Below are positions 6,621 through 16,439 of a stretch of DNA of 63,421 bases, in pieces (within the stretch, counting starts at the first letter, position 1; every line of letters starts with the position of its first letter). Source of the stretch: an uncultured Bacteroidales bacterium (GTDB lineage: Bacteria; Bacteroidota; Bacteroidia; Bacteroidales; F082); assembly GCA_946185535.1 (NCBI GenBank), contig CAMHJX010000019.1, positions 1-63,421 on the forward strand. The letters are read 5' to 3'. The notes under the pieces are model-generated. The model worked only from the letters and a program-made list of their open reading frames with translations. It was not told the DNA's origin and searched no databases. Made by a program: the position numbers and the translations under genes.

Positions 6621-8234
6621 ATGAAATTCCTGAAAACATTCTTATTAGCCACGGCTTGCCTCTTTGCCTTGGCAGCAACGGCCCAAAACCAACCACAGAA
6701 GCCTCAAACCAAGGGGCAGATGAATTCCCAAAAACTGGCCACGACGCTTTATCTCATTGAGAATTTTTATGTCGACACGGCCAATATAGACAAGGTGACG
6801 GAAGACGCCATCATCGCCGCGCTGAAGGAGCTCGACCCCCATTCGGCTTACATCTCCAAGAAGGATGTGGAGAAAGCCAACGAGCCACTTGTGGGTAGCT
6901 TCGAGGGCATCGGCGTGACCTACCAACTCATTCGTGACACCATTACCGTCATTAGTCCAACGGCTGGTGGCCCATCCGAAAAAGTGGGCATTATGGCCGG
7001 CGACCAGTTCATCAAAATCGATGGTGAAGATGCCTTTGGCAAAAAGATTGACAGCGAATATGTTCAGAAACGTTTGCGCGGCAAGAAAGGCACAAAGGTC
7101 ACTGTGAGTGTGAAACGCGGCAACGACAAAGAACTCCTTGATTTCGAAATCATCCGCGACAAAATCCCGCTGAACAGCATCAACGCCTCGTACATGCTCG
7201 ACAAGCATGTCGGCTATATCAAACTCGACCGTTTCGCACAAGAGTCGACACAAGAGTTCAAGGAAGCCTTCAACAAGCTACAAGCCCAAGGCATGGAATC
7301 GCTCATCTTCGACCTCCGTGGCAACACGGGTGGCTACCTCAACACCGCTATTGACTTGGTAGACCAATTCCTTACCGAGAACCAACTCGTCGTATTCACA
7401 GAAGGCATCCACTCACCCTATCAAGAATGGCGCTGTACCAAAAACGGGCTCTATACCACAGGCAAGCTGGTCGTCCTCATCGACGAAGGCTCTGCCTCGG
7501 CCAGCGAAATCCTCTCGGGAGCCATCCAAGATCATGACCGCGGCATCGTGATAGGTAGGCGTTCATTTGGCAAAGGTTTGGTTCAAAGACCTTTCAATCT
7601 GCCTGATGGCTCGCAAATCCGTCTCACCACTTCGCGTTACCACACGCCTTCGGGACGCTGCATCCAACGCCCATACGAAAAAGGTGTTGAAGACTACGCC
7701 AAAGAAATGGAAAAACGCCTTAAGCACGGCGAATATTTCCATGCCGACAGCATCCACTTCCCCGATTCGCTGAAATACAAGACTGATGGCGGGCGCACAG
7801 TTTATGGAGGCGGAGGCATCATGCCCGACCTCTTCATCCCTGCCGACACGGCATACAATAGCAAACTCTACACTAACCTCGTCCGCAAGGGTGCCTTGAA
7901 CCGTTTCACCACCGACTACGGTCTGAAGCACCGCGATGAAATCAAGGCTCAATATGGTGATTTTGAACACTTCAACAAGTCGTTCATTATTGGCAGTGAC
8001 CTCATCGATGGGTTGAAGAAAGCCGCAGAAGAAGCCAAGGTGGAATGGAACGACGAGCAGTTTGCCCATTCCGAGAAGTTTCTCCTCTTGCAAATGAAGG
8101 CTTTGATTGCCCGAAACGTTTGGGAGACACAGCAATATTATCAAGTGATGGCCCAAACTGATCCAGGCATAAAGAAAGCCATGGAAGTACTTGGCAATGA
8201 AAAGGAATACAAACGCATCTTAAAAGGCAAATAA
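6621..8234 (+). CDS. S41 family C-terminal processing peptidase
   Basis: A 537-residue exported serine protease. The signal peptide is MKFLKTFLLATACLFALAATAQ. An N-terminal helical part is followed by a PDZ domain (about 90-180, with GSFEGIGVTYQL and VGIMAGDQFIKIDG) and the S41 catalytic domain (about 195-380). The Ser/Lys dyad is visible in GSASASEILSG and RRSFGKGLVQ, the serine and lysine being 25 residues apart as in tail-specific proteases. The C-terminal 150 residues are the helical extension typical of Bacteroidota members. It probably trims C-termini of periplasmic or outer-membrane proteins. It stands immediately upstream of a secreted gingipain-like protease but has separate promoters on either side. 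Confidence 0.9.
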   Translation: MKFLKTFLLATACLFALAATAQNQPQKPQTKGQMNSQKLATTLYLIENFYVDTANIDKVTEDAIIAALKELDPHSAYISKKDVEKANEPLVGSFEGIGVTYQLIRDTITVISPTAGGPSEKVGIMAGDQFIKIDGEDAFGKKIDSEYVQKRLRGKKGTKVTVSVKRGNDKELLDFEIIRDKIPLNSINASYMLDKHVGYIKLDRFAQESTQEFKEAFNKLQAQGMESLIFDLRGNTGGYLNTAIDLVDQFLTENQLVVFTEGIHSPYQEWRCTKNGLYTTGKLVVLIDEGSASASEILSGAIQDHDRGIVIGRRSFGKGLVQRPFNLPDGSQIRLTTSRYHTPSGRCIQRPYEKGVEDYAKEMEKRLKHGEYFHADSIHFPDSLKYKTDGGRTVYGGGGIMPDLFIPADTAYNSKLYTNLVRKGALNRFTTDYGLKHRDEIKAQYGDFEHFNKSFIIGSDLIDGLKKAAEEAKVEWNDEQFAHSEKFLLLQMKALIARNVWETQQYYQVMAQTDPGIKKAMEVLGNEKEYKRILKGK

Positions 8235-8280
8235 GCCAATTCAACTTTTTTTTGAAGCATCTGTAACTTTTTTGAGGTAT

Positions 8281-8301
8281 TTCCGTACGATTTCTACGGA
8301 A
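8281..8301. promoter_or_regulatory. Inverted repeat upstream of the first C25 protease promoter
   Basis: TTCCGTA (8281-8287) and TACGGAA (8295-8301) are perfect 7-nt arms with a 7-nt spacer, 8 nt before the -7 element at 8309, so a bound protein would cover the -33 region. Candidate operator only. Confidence 0.35.
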
Positions 8302-8308
8302 TTATTCC

Positions 8309-8316
8309 TAATTTTG
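8309..8316 (+). promoter_or_regulatory. -7 promoter element for the first C25 protease
   Basis: TAATTTTG matches TAnnTTTG and lies 69 nt before the ATG at 8385, leaving a long AT-rich leader. Confidence 0.5.
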
Positions 8317-8384
8317 TCGTTTCGAAACTTCCTTTTTGCAGGAATTAATCAACTAATTAAATATCAACTAATTAAATCCAAACA

Positions 8385-11300
8385 ATGAAGAAATTTGGTT
8401 TACTCACCGCAGCATTCCTGATGATTGGATTGTTGTTTGGCACGCAAGCAATGGCTCAGCACATTGAACTCGGCGTGGCCAAGTCGGCACAAAGCTGTGC
8501 CAACGTGACTGACGAAGGCTTCACAGCCTCTTTTTCCTTCAGCAGCATCGACGCCACTGAAGTCACCACCGAAAAAGGTGTTTTCTCCAACATCACCATC
8601 GAAGGTACCTATCCTTCCGGCAATGTAGGCGACCCTTCGCTTCCTGCCGCTCACCAACTGATTTCTGTTCCTTACGGTGCAAAGATTGCCTCTTTGGAAG
8701 TAAAGAGCTACAGCACTACTACTTACAGCCTCGCTGACTACAACATTAAAACTGTCATGCCTCAGCAACCTTCTGTTCGCAAGAATCAGAAGCCCGAGGA
8801 TGTGAAGTTCGTTTACAACGAGAAAGCTTACGCTGCCAAATCGTTCAACGAGCGTCCCATCGCCACCATGGAGATTAAAGGTACCATGCGCGGCATCCAA
8901 GTCGGTTCACTAACCATCAACCCTGTGCAGTACAACCCCTCCACTAACAGCATTCGTGTATTCAACAACATAGAGATTGAAGTGCGCTACGACGACTACG
9001 ACAAATCCGCTGCCTACAACGAATTTGCCCGCACATTCAGCCCCTATTTCGCCTCCGTTTACAAGGCCATGTTCAACTGGCGCGACGATGTGTACGACCA
9101 GCATCCTGACCTTTGGCAAGCTCCTGTGAAGATGCTCGTCATCGCTGACCGTATGTTCGAAGAATGCATGCAGGAATGGATTGCATGGAAGACCATGAAG
9201 GGCTTCTATATGGACGTGAACTACACCGACCAAATTGGCACTACAGCCTCTGCTATCCGCAGCTTCATCCAAGGCAAATATGCCGAAGACGCTCCTACCT
9301 TCGTCATCATCTTCGGTGACAAGAACCAAGTAGCCGCCAGCGGTACGGGTAGCGAGACCCACTGCGTCACCGACTTGCAATACATGAGTGTTGACAACGA
9401 TGATTTCCCGGACATCTACCACAGCCGTATGTGTGCTGAAAATGTCCAACAAATGACGAACATCATCACCAAGACGCTTTGGTACGAGAAGCTGCAATTC
9501 GAAACTCCTATGCGCGACATCAGCTATCTCGGCAACGTGTTGCTCATTGCTGGTTGGGACGGCAACTGGAATCCGAAAGTTGGCAAACCCACCATCCAAT
9601 ATGCCATGGAGTACTACTACAACGCCGAACACGGATTCAACAATGTTTACAACTGGCTTCAACAACCCTATACGGGCTGCTACGCTCCTTTGAACACCGG
9701 TGTCGGTTTCGTGAACTACACAGCTCATGGTGGCAACGATTGTTGGGCTGACCCGCAATTCACTGTTAGCAATGTGAATGGCCTGACCAATGAAGGCATG
9801 CCTTTCTTGGCAATGGGTAACTGCTGTGAGGCTGCCGACTGGGGCATCAGTGGCACCTGCTTCGGCGAAGCCATGATCCGCAACAATATGGCCGCTGCTT
9901 ACGCTTACATTGGTTCCTGCCCCAGCACCTATTGGTGGGAGGACTATTACTTTGGCGTGGGTGCCACCAACGTGACCAACCGAATGCCCACATACGAAGA
10001 GACTGCATACGGTTGCTATGATGCCATCTGGAACGATGATGAATACAATTGCGTCTCTGCCATCCCAGTCATCGGCAACCTCGCTGTATGCTATAGCCAT
10101 GCCAACGGTTACCAAGGCAGTGTTTCCGACAAGTATTACTGGCAAGCCTACCACGCTCTCGGCGACGGTTCTGTCATGCCTTTCCGCGTGATTCCTACCT
10201 CCAACAATGTCAGCCACATGGCCATCTTCCCTATTGGCATGCCTACATACGAAGTGAGCGCTGACCCAGGTTCATACGTTGCCATCAGCAAGGACGGCGT
10301 ACTTCATGGTGTCGGTTTGGTTGATGAAAGTGGTGTCATCGTAATTGATGTTGATCCCGTCACTTCCAGTGGTGATGTCACCATTTGTGTGACTGGTCTC
10401 GACAAGATTCCTTATATCGCCACTGTTCCTGCCGCCGCCTTGGAAGGTCCTTATGTCTCCGTTGACAGCTACACGCCTGCCAATGTTCATGTTGGCGACG
10501 AGTCATCAATGAGCATTACCTTCAAGAATGTTGGTTCTTCCGCCACCAATGGCACTACCACGGTGTCCTTGAGTTGTAATGACGAGCACCTCACCATTAT
10601 CGAAGGTACCGGCTCGTTCGAAAGCCTTGAACCCGAAGCTACCGTTCAAATTAGCGGCTTCAGATACAGCATCGCCGAAGGCGTTCCTGACGGCACTCGC
10701 TTCACTATCAACACTACTGCTGTTTGTGGCAACGATACTTGGGAAGGTAGAACGGTCATCACCGCTGGCGAAGCAGTGCTTGAATTTAACGGCTTGACCA
10801 CTCCTGGAGGTTTCGTCCCTGGTGAAACCATCGCAATAACCGCCTCATTCAAGAATACTGGACATTACAAAGCCACCAATGCCATCGCTCACATCGCCTC
10901 AATGAGTGATTATGTCAGCTTTGAAAACGACACCTTTGAAGTTGGAACACTCGATCCGACGGGAATCGCCACTTGTGTATTCAATGTCACCATCGATGCC
11001 GACTGCCCCATGACCGAGCAACTGCCTTTGACTTTCACTCTGAACGCTGATGGCGATCTCATGGCCGAGGGTACTGGTGTCATAAAGAACGCCTGCAATG
11101 TCGTCTTCGAACTCAGCGACTCTTACGGTGATGGTTGGAACGGCAACTACCTGAATGTCAGCTTCAGCGATGGTACGCCCGCCCAGAGTCTGACCATTCA
11201 AGACGGATCCTCTGCCAATTATGTCATCGAAATCGGCAATGGCGTTCATGTCACTCTGACCTGGACTATGGGCCAATGGCCTACCGAGTGTTCCTTCGTT

Positions 11301-11891
11301 GTCCACTATGAGGATGGCGATGTGATTTGCCAAGCATCAAGCCTCAACGGTACTTACTCGTTCGATTTTGACTGCAACTGCGCTGTTGGCGCTCCTGTTG
11401 GCAATTTCGACCCCGTAGAGGATCTGCAAGCTGAAGCCACCGAGACAGGCGTCACTTTGGCTTGGAATGCTCCTGAGGGTGCCATCAATTACATCATTTA
11501 CCGTAACGGCATCGAAATCGCCCAGACGACTGAGACCACCTACACCGACAACATTATCAGTAAAGACGGCTTCTACACTTATTGCATTGTGGCCGAATAT
11601 GCTGAAGGTGTCTCGGTGCCTGATTGCGTCATCGTTGAATTCCTCGATGCCATCATCGAAAATGAAGCTGAATTTGCCATCTATCCCAACCCCGTCAACA
11701 ACACCTTGTATGTGAGTAGCGGCAACACCGATTTCAGCTACGAGATGTTCAACGGCATGGGACAAAAAGTTGCCAGCGGCAATGCCACGGGCAACGCGCA
11801 AATCAATGTCAACGACATGACTAAGGGCATCTACTTCCTCCGCCTCACCACTGGTACGCAAGTGCGTATGGAAAAGGTTGTCGTGGAATAA
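8385..11891 (+). CDS. Gingipain-like C25 cysteine peptidase with T9SS sorting domain (1)
   Basis: A 1168-residue secreted protein. Order: signal peptide (1-24), gingipain propeptide-like region (about 40-230), C25 catalytic domain (about 250-600), Ig-like/CARDB-like modules (about 690-900), a DSYGDGWNG module (about 905-1000), a fibronectin III-like domain (about 1010-1085) and a T9SS type A domain at the end (FAIYPNPVNNTLYVSS through GIYFLRLTTGTQ). His448 (NYTAHGG) and Cys481 (MGNCCEAAD) are 33 residues apart, the same spacing as the catalytic pair of RgpB. It should be exported by Sec, moved across the outer membrane by T9SS and attached or released at the surface. Substrate specificity (Arg, Lys or other) cannot be told. 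A terminator follows at 11917. Confidence 0.9.
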   Translation: MKKFGLLTAAFLMIGLLFGTQAMAQHIELGVAKSAQSCANVTDEGFTASFSFSSIDATEVTTEKGVFSNITIEGTYPSGNVGDPSLPAAHQLISVPYGAKIASLEVKSYSTTTYSLADYNIKTVMPQQPSVRKNQKPEDVKFVYNEKAYAAKSFNERPIATMEIKGTMRGIQVGSLTINPVQYNPSTNSIRVFNNIEIEVRYDDYDKSAAYNEFARTFSPYFASVYKAMFNWRDDVYDQHPDLWQAPVKMLVIADRMFEECMQEWIAWKTMKGFYMDVNYTDQIGTTASAIRSFIQGKYAEDAPTFVIIFGDKNQVAASGTGSETHCVTDLQYMSVDNDDFPDIYHSRMCAENVQQMTNIITKTLWYEKLQFETPMRDISYLGNVLLIAGWDGNWNPKVGKPTIQYAMEYYYNAEHGFNNVYNWLQQPYTGCYAPLNTGVGFVNYTAHGGNDCWADPQFTVSNVNGLTNEGMPFLAMGNCCEAADWGISGTCFGEAMIRNNMAAAYAYIGSCPSTYWWEDYYFGVGATNVTNRMPTYEETAYGCYDAIWNDDEYNCVSAIPVIGNLAVCYSHANGYQGSVSDKYYWQAYHALGDGSVMPFRVIPTSNNVSHMAIFPIGMPTYEVSADPGSYVAISKDGVLHGVGLVDESGVIVIDVDPVTSSGDVTICVTGLDKIPYIATVPAAALEGPYVSVDSYTPANVHVGDESSMSITFKNVGSSATNGTTTVSLSCNDEHLTIIEGTGSFESLEPEATVQISGFRYSIAEGVPDGTRFTINTTAVCGNDTWEGRTVITAGEAVLEFNGLTTPGGFVPGETIAITASFKNTGHYKATNAIAHIASMSDYVSFENDTFEVGTLDPTGIATCVFNVTIDADCPMTEQLPLTFTLNADGDLMAEGTGVIKNACNVVFELSDSYGDGWNGNYLNVSFSDGTPAQSLTIQDGSSANYVIEIGNGVHVTLTWTMGQWPTECSFVVHYEDGDVICQASSLNGTYSFDFDCNCAVGAPVGNFDPVEDLQAEATETGVTLAWNAPEGAINYIIYRNGIEIAQTTETTYTDNIISKDGFYTYCIVAEYAEGVSVPDCVIVEFLDAIIENEAEFAIYPNPVNNTLYVSSGNTDFSYEMFNGMGQKVASGNATGNAQINVNDMTKGIYFLRLTTGTQVRMEKVVVE

Positions 11892-11916
11892 CCACCCTCG
11901 CAGAGATGCATTAAGA

Positions 11917-11946
11917 AAGGTCGTCCGTGTGGGCGACCTTTTTTTG
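11917..11946 (+). terminator. Rho-independent terminator after C25 protease 1
   Basis: AGGTCGTCC (11918-11926), loop GTGT, GGGCGACCT (11931-11939) with one G-U pair, followed by a run of seven T counting the final stem base. Confidence 0.85.
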
Positions 11947-11947
11947 T

Positions 11948-12054
11948 ATCACGCAGAATACGCAGAACTATATGAAAGAGCGTATTATTCAACTTTTAGT
12001 CTCTGCGTACTCAGCGGATTAACTTCGTTGATCTACGATTTCTGCGTAAAAAAG
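11948..12054. repeat. ACGCAGA/TCTGCGT dispersed repeat
   Basis: The spacer after the terminator holds ACGCAGAATACGCAGAA at the left and TCTGCGTACTCAGCGG and TTTCTGCGTAAAA at the right: short direct repeats on each side that are inverted to one another. This looks like an extragenic repeat element rather than a gene. It lies between convergent genes. Confidence 0.5.
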
Positions 12055-12056
12055 AA

Positions 12057-12791
12057 TCAAATTCCACGCTGTTTCTTGATGGTTTCGTAGGCTGCGTTGA
12101 TTTCCTGGAACTTCTTCTCGGCGGCTTGCCGCACCTCATCGCCAAGGTTGCTCACCAAGTCGGGGTGATTCTTCTTGGCCATTTCGCGGTAGGCTTTCTT
12201 CACCTCTTCGTCAGTAGCGGAAGGCTCAATGCCAAGAATCTTATAGGCACTGTCTGTTTCCTTGATGAACATGGCTTTCACGGAAGCGAAATCGCTGTTG
12301 GTGATACCCATATAGTCCGAAATCGTGTTGATCACATTCAACTCTTGAGGCGACACCACCCCATCCGATTCGGCAATACCAAAAAGATAATGAAGCAGTT
12401 GGAGACGCGTGGAATAGTCCATGTAACGTCCCACCTGTTGGCTCACTTCATAGATATTGTAATCCTTTTGCAATATCTCGCGAAGCATCTTGATGTAGTT
12501 CTCGGCGCGTTGCTGTCCAAAATTCTGCAAAAAGAAACGTTTCACATAATCCAGCTCAGAGCGTTTCACATTGCCATCGGCCTTCATAACTGCTGCTGAA
12601 AGCACGAGCAAAGTCACATTGAAATCGCGTTTTTCCTCGGTATTGCCAAAAGTATCCGTCACTTCGGAACGGATGACACGCGGACTCCCTCCGGAGAAAA
12701 GGCTACCTATCGCATAACCGATGATACCTCCCAATGGGCCGCCAAACGACCATCCCAACCCTGTCAAAATCAGTTTCAAAAAGAATCCCAT
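12057..12791 (-). CDS. DjlA-like TerB/DnaJ domain membrane protein
   Basis: A 244-residue protein. A glycine-rich hydrophobic N-terminus (about 5-35) is followed by a TerB-like helical domain (about 50-155, with [25 protein letters not shown] and [10 protein letters not shown]) and a C-terminal J domain (about 178-242). The J domain keeps the essential HPD tripeptide (KKNHPDLV), so it can stimulate DnaK ATPase activity. This is the DjlA arrangement: membrane-anchored, J domain in the cytoplasm. The gene is monocistronic, divergent from the second C25 protease. A -7 element (TACCTTTG, minus) is at 12837-12844. Confidence 0.87.
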   Translation of the reverse strand: MGFFLKLILTGLGWSFGGPLGGIIGYAIGSLFSGGSPRVIRSEVTDTFGNTEEKRDFNVTLLVLSAAVMKADGNVKRSELDYVKRFFLQNFGQQRAENYIKMLREILQKDYNIYEVSQQVGRYMDYSTRLQLLHYLFGIAESDGVVSPQELNVINTISDYMGITNSDFASVKAMFIKETDSAYKILGIEPSATDEEVKKAYREMAKKNHPDLVSNLGDEVRQAAEKKFQEINAAYETIKKQRGI

Positions 12792-12836
12792 AGTTATCGA
12801 GTTTATCGAAAAATAGCTAGCGTTTTAATCATGCGG

Positions 12837-12844
12837 CAAAGGTA
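12837..12844 (-). promoter_or_regulatory. -7 promoter element for the DjlA-like gene
   Basis: TACCTTTGC on the minus strand, about 46 nt before the ATG at 12791; matches TAnnTTTG. Confidence 0.55.
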
Positions 12845-12912
12845 CACAAAAAACAGCACCTAAAGGTGAAAAATAATTCCGCTGAAAATCAGCTACCACA
12901 GAAAAAGATTTG

Positions 12913-12920
12913 TATTTTTG
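12913..12920 (+). promoter_or_regulatory. -7 promoter element for the second C25 protease
   Basis: TATTTTTGC matches TAnnTTTG, 40 nt before the ATG at 12960; divergent from the promoter at 12837. Confidence 0.6.
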
Positions 12921-12959
12921 CAGTTTTAAAGTCAATCAACAATTTTAATTTCATCACAC

Positions 12960-15900
12960 ATGAAAAGAGTACTTTTTTCTCTCGTGTTTGTGGCTTTGTC
13001 AGCAATGACATTTGCCCAACAATGGACGAGCCTTGGCAAGAGCACTCCTTCCAAACCTGAGGTTAAGTTGGTATCGAGCAGCGAACGGCAAATCGTTATC
13101 GACTTCTCATTGGGAGGTTTCTATTTGAGCAAGGTGAACACTCCAAACGGCGTCCAGCAAGTTGTGTCCGTCCCAAAGATGGCCTCCATGCTTGAAGCCG
13201 CTGCTCCCGATCTTCCACAATTTCCAGTTCCCACCATAATTGGTGACCTGGCTGAGATGGAGGTTAATGTCACCAAGAGCGACTTTACGGATTACCAAAA
13301 TGTTGTAATCGCTCCTTCGAAAGGCAATTTCAGCCGTCAGATCGACCCTAAAACTGTGCCTTACACCTACGGCGAGATGTACAACCAAAATGCTTTCTAT
13401 CCTGCTGCACAAGCCTATCTCGAAACGCCTTACATCCTCCGCGACTTCCGTGGTCAAAACATCATGGTGCGACCCTTCGCCTACAACCCTGTGACGAAGA
13501 CCCTTCGCGTGTATCACAACATGACCATTGAGATGCGCAAAGTGAGCGACAACGGCGTAAACCAAAAGGTGAGCCGCAAGGCCATCCAAAAGATTACCCC
13601 AGAAATGGAGGATGCCTACAGTCACCGTTTCATCAACTTCACGGAAAGCACTTCTAAGTACAACTTCATTCAGGACCGTGGCGAGATGCTTGTCATTTGC
13701 CCCGACCAGTACATGGAAAGCATGCAACCCTTCGTCGAATGGAAGAACCAATCCGGCCGTCCCACCACTATCGTGAGCATCTCAGAAGCAGGCGGCAACA
13801 ACGACAACCAAATCAAGAATTACATCCGAAGCATCTACGATGACCCGGCACACAACCTTGAGTTCATCCTCCTTGTCGGCGACTATGCCGACCTCACACC
13901 TCATTCGATGAGCGGAGGCCGTTCCGACAACTGGTTTGGTCAATTGGAAGGTAATGACTACTACCTTGAAGTCCTCACTGGCCGTTTCTCGGTGCAAAGC
14001 ATTAACGATGTGGAAACCCATATCGAGAAAGTGTTGTATTACGAGCGCGACATGCCTGAAGGCCTCACTTGGCTTAACCAAGGCATCGGAATCGGTGCCA
14101 ACGAAGGCGCTGGCAATGGTCACAATGGCGGCGAAGCTGACTATGTGCACATCAATTACATCCGCGACACCTTGATGCACTACACCTACGAAAACGTCAC
14201 GCAACAGTACAGCGGCGTGGGTGGCGGCACCAGTGCCACTGCCATCAGTGCCGATTTCAATGCAGGAAAGAGCATCTGCAACTATTGCAACCACGGTTCC
14301 CAAACAAGCTGGGCTGTTGCCAACTATAGCAATAGCAACGTCAACGCGTTGGTGAACGACGACAAATGGCCTTTCATTTGGTCCGTTGCATGCAATAATG
14401 GTGAGTTTAATGGAAACTGCTTCGGAGAAGCATGGCTGAGAGCAACCAACAATACCACTGGACGTCCTACCGGAGCTGTTGGTGGTATGTTCAGCTGGAT
14501 TTCACAACCTTGGGTGCCTCCAATGACAGGTCAAGACGAAATGGTCAACATCCTCACCGGATGGAAGCATGACGACAAGTACTGCCACACTTTCGGTGGT
14601 GCTTCGTTGAACGGCAGCATGTATATGCTTGACATGCACCCTAATGACCAAGGTGACACTCACAACACCTGGATTCTCTTTGGTGACCCGAGCCTGATGG
14701 TCCGCACCGACAATCCTGTCAGCATGAACATCACTTGCACACCATCGGTACTGATGCTCGGCATGAGCGAGCTCGAAGTCTCTGCTGAAAACACCGCGTA
14801 TGGTATCGTCACTTTGATGATGGACGGAGAAGTAATTGCTACAGGTTCCATCTTTGACGGTGTTTGCAGCCTCAGCTTCCCACCGTTGAGCACGGTCGGC
14901 ACGGCAACTCTCACCGTCATAGGCTATAACAAGGTGACTGAAGTCCAAGCCATGGAAATCCTTCCTGCCGAAGGTCCCTATGTCACTGTGACGGAATACA
15001 CGCCCACTTTCGCTCCAGTCAATGTGGAGACTAGCCTCTCTCTTAGCTTCAAGAATGTGGGTGTCGATCCCACTGCAGGCAGCACCAATGTCAACTTAAC
15101 CTGCAACGATCCTCGTTTGAGCATCATCGACGGCACAGAGACATTCGATGTGTTGAACGCTGAAGATACTATCACCCTGCAAAATGCCTTTAGCTTCATC
15201 ATTTCTGAAGGTGTCGAGGACGAAACCCGTTTCCAAATCGATGTCAACATGACCGATGGCAGACAAACCTGGAGTGGAAGGGTCTTTGTCACTGCTGGAC
15301 AGGCCGTCCTTGAATACGCCAACTCTGAATGGGCAGGCAGCTTCGTGCCGGGTGAGACAGTAACCATCGTGACCAATTTCAAGAACGTTGGACATTACAT
15401 GGCTACCAATGCTGTTGCCACCATCGCCTGTGAAAGCGAATATGTCACCCTTCTCAATCCTAGCGTTGAGTTAGGCACCCTCGACCCAGAAGGCATCGGC
15501 ACTTGCGTGTTCACCATTCAAATCGATGAGAGCTGCCCTGAAACCGAACTGATTCCTGTGAGCTTTATGATGCAAGCCGATGGTGACCTATCAGCAGAAG
15601 GCGACCTCACCCTAAGAAATTCCTGCAACGTCGTATTCGCACTCACCGACTCTTACGGTGACGGTTGGAATGGCAACTACTTAAACGTCAGCTTTAGCGA
15701 TGGCACGCCCGCACAACACTTGACCATCCAAGATGGTTTCACCGACAACTATATCATTGAGATTGGCAACGGCGTCCATGTCACTTTAGGCTGGACCATG
15801 GGCCAATGGTCTTCCGAGTGTTCATTTGTCATTCGCTATGAGGGTGGTGATGTCATCTGCGAAGCTTCAAGCCCCAGCAGCTCATACTCGTTCGAATTCG

Positions 15901-16418
15901 ACTGCAACTGCGCTGGCGGACAAACTACCAACACCTACGGCCCAGTCGAAAACCTCACTGCCGAAACGGACATGGGAACAATCAAACTCACCTGGGATGC
16001 GCCTGAAGGTGCTGTCAACTACATCGTCAAACGCAACGGCATTGAGATTGGACAAACGAGAGAACCCGAATTTACAGACGAAGTCTTCTCCGAACTCCAC
16101 TACACCTATTGCATCGTTGCTGAATATGCCGATGGCTTCAGCATTCCTGAGTGCATTATGATTAAATCCGAACTTGGTATTGACGAGTTCGAGACAGAGT
16201 TTGCCATCTACCCCATCCCGGTCAACAATACGTTATACATCAACGGTGGCAATGCCGAGTACAGCTATGCAATGTACAACAGCATGGGTCAGGTGGTTGC
16301 CAACGGCAATGCCAAAGGCACTGAACAAATCAGTGTAGATGGCATGACCAAGGGCATCTACTTCCTGCACATCACCTCTGGCACACAAGTGCTCGTGGAA
16401 AAGGTTGTGGTGAAGTAA
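12960..16418 (+). CDS. Gingipain-like C25 cysteine peptidase with T9SS sorting domain (2)
   Basis: A 1152-residue secreted protein: signal peptide (MKRVLFSLVFVALSAMTFAQ), propeptide-like region, C25 catalytic domain (about 240-580), Ig-like modules, a DSYGDGWNG module, a fibronectin III-like domain and a terminal T9SS type A domain (FAIYPIPVNNTLYINGG). The catalytic pair is His445 (CNHGSQTSW) and Cys478 (SVACNNGEF), 33 apart as in RgpB. The N-terminal and catalytic parts resemble the third protease (21924-25499), while the stretch from the Ig-like modules to the C-terminus closely matches the first protease (8385-11891), so the gene looks like a mosaic of the two. A terminator-like hairpin follows at 16440. 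Confidence 0.9.
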   Translation: MKRVLFSLVFVALSAMTFAQQWTSLGKSTPSKPEVKLVSSSERQIVIDFSLGGFYLSKVNTPNGVQQVVSVPKMASMLEAAAPDLPQFPVPTIIGDLAEMEVNVTKSDFTDYQNVVIAPSKGNFSRQIDPKTVPYTYGEMYNQNAFYPAAQAYLETPYILRDFRGQNIMVRPFAYNPVTKTLRVYHNMTIEMRKVSDNGVNQKVSRKAIQKITPEMEDAYSHRFINFTESTSKYNFIQDRGEMLVICPDQYMESMQPFVEWKNQSGRPTTIVSISEAGGNNDNQIKNYIRSIYDDPAHNLEFILLVGDYADLTPHSMSGGRSDNWFGQLEGNDYYLEVLTGRFSVQSINDVETHIEKVLYYERDMPEGLTWLNQGIGIGANEGAGNGHNGGEADYVHINYIRDTLMHYTYENVTQQYSGVGGGTSATAISADFNAGKSICNYCNHGSQTSWAVANYSNSNVNALVNDDKWPFIWSVACNNGEFNGNCFGEAWLRATNNTTGRPTGAVGGMFSWISQPWVPPMTGQDEMVNILTGWKHDDKYCHTFGGASLNGSMYMLDMHPNDQGDTHNTWILFGDPSLMVRTDNPVSMNITCTPSVLMLGMSELEVSAENTAYGIVTLMMDGEVIATGSIFDGVCSLSFPPLSTVGTATLTVIGYNKVTEVQAMEILPAEGPYVTVTEYTPTFAPVNVETSLSLSFKNVGVDPTAGSTNVNLTCNDPRLSIIDGTETFDVLNAEDTITLQNAFSFIISEGVEDETRFQIDVNMTDGRQTWSGRVFVTAGQAVLEYANSEWAGSFVPGETVTIVTNFKNVGHYMATNAVATIACESEYVTLLNPSVELGTLDPEGIGTCVFTIQIDESCPETELIPVSFMMQADGDLSAEGDLTLRNSCNVVFALTDSYGDGWNGNYLNVSFSDGTPAQHLTIQDGFTDNYIIEIGNGVHVTLGWTMGQWSSECSFVIRYEGGDVICEASSPSSSYSFEFDCNCAGGQTTNTYGPVENLTAETDMGTIKLTWDAPEGAVNYIVKRNGIEIGQTREPEFTDEVFSELHYTYCIVAEYADGFSIPECIMIKSELGIDEFETEFAIYPIPVNNTLYINGGNAEYSYAMYNSMGQVVANGNAKGTEQISVDGMTKGIYFLHITSGTQVLVEKVVVK

Positions 16419-16439
16419 TAGTACACAGACCTTAAACAT

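Noticed and set aside
8910-10217. A 435-residue minus-strand frame opposite the first C25 protease
   Set aside because: Antisense shadow; the plus strand has the catalytic His/Cys pair and signal peptide.
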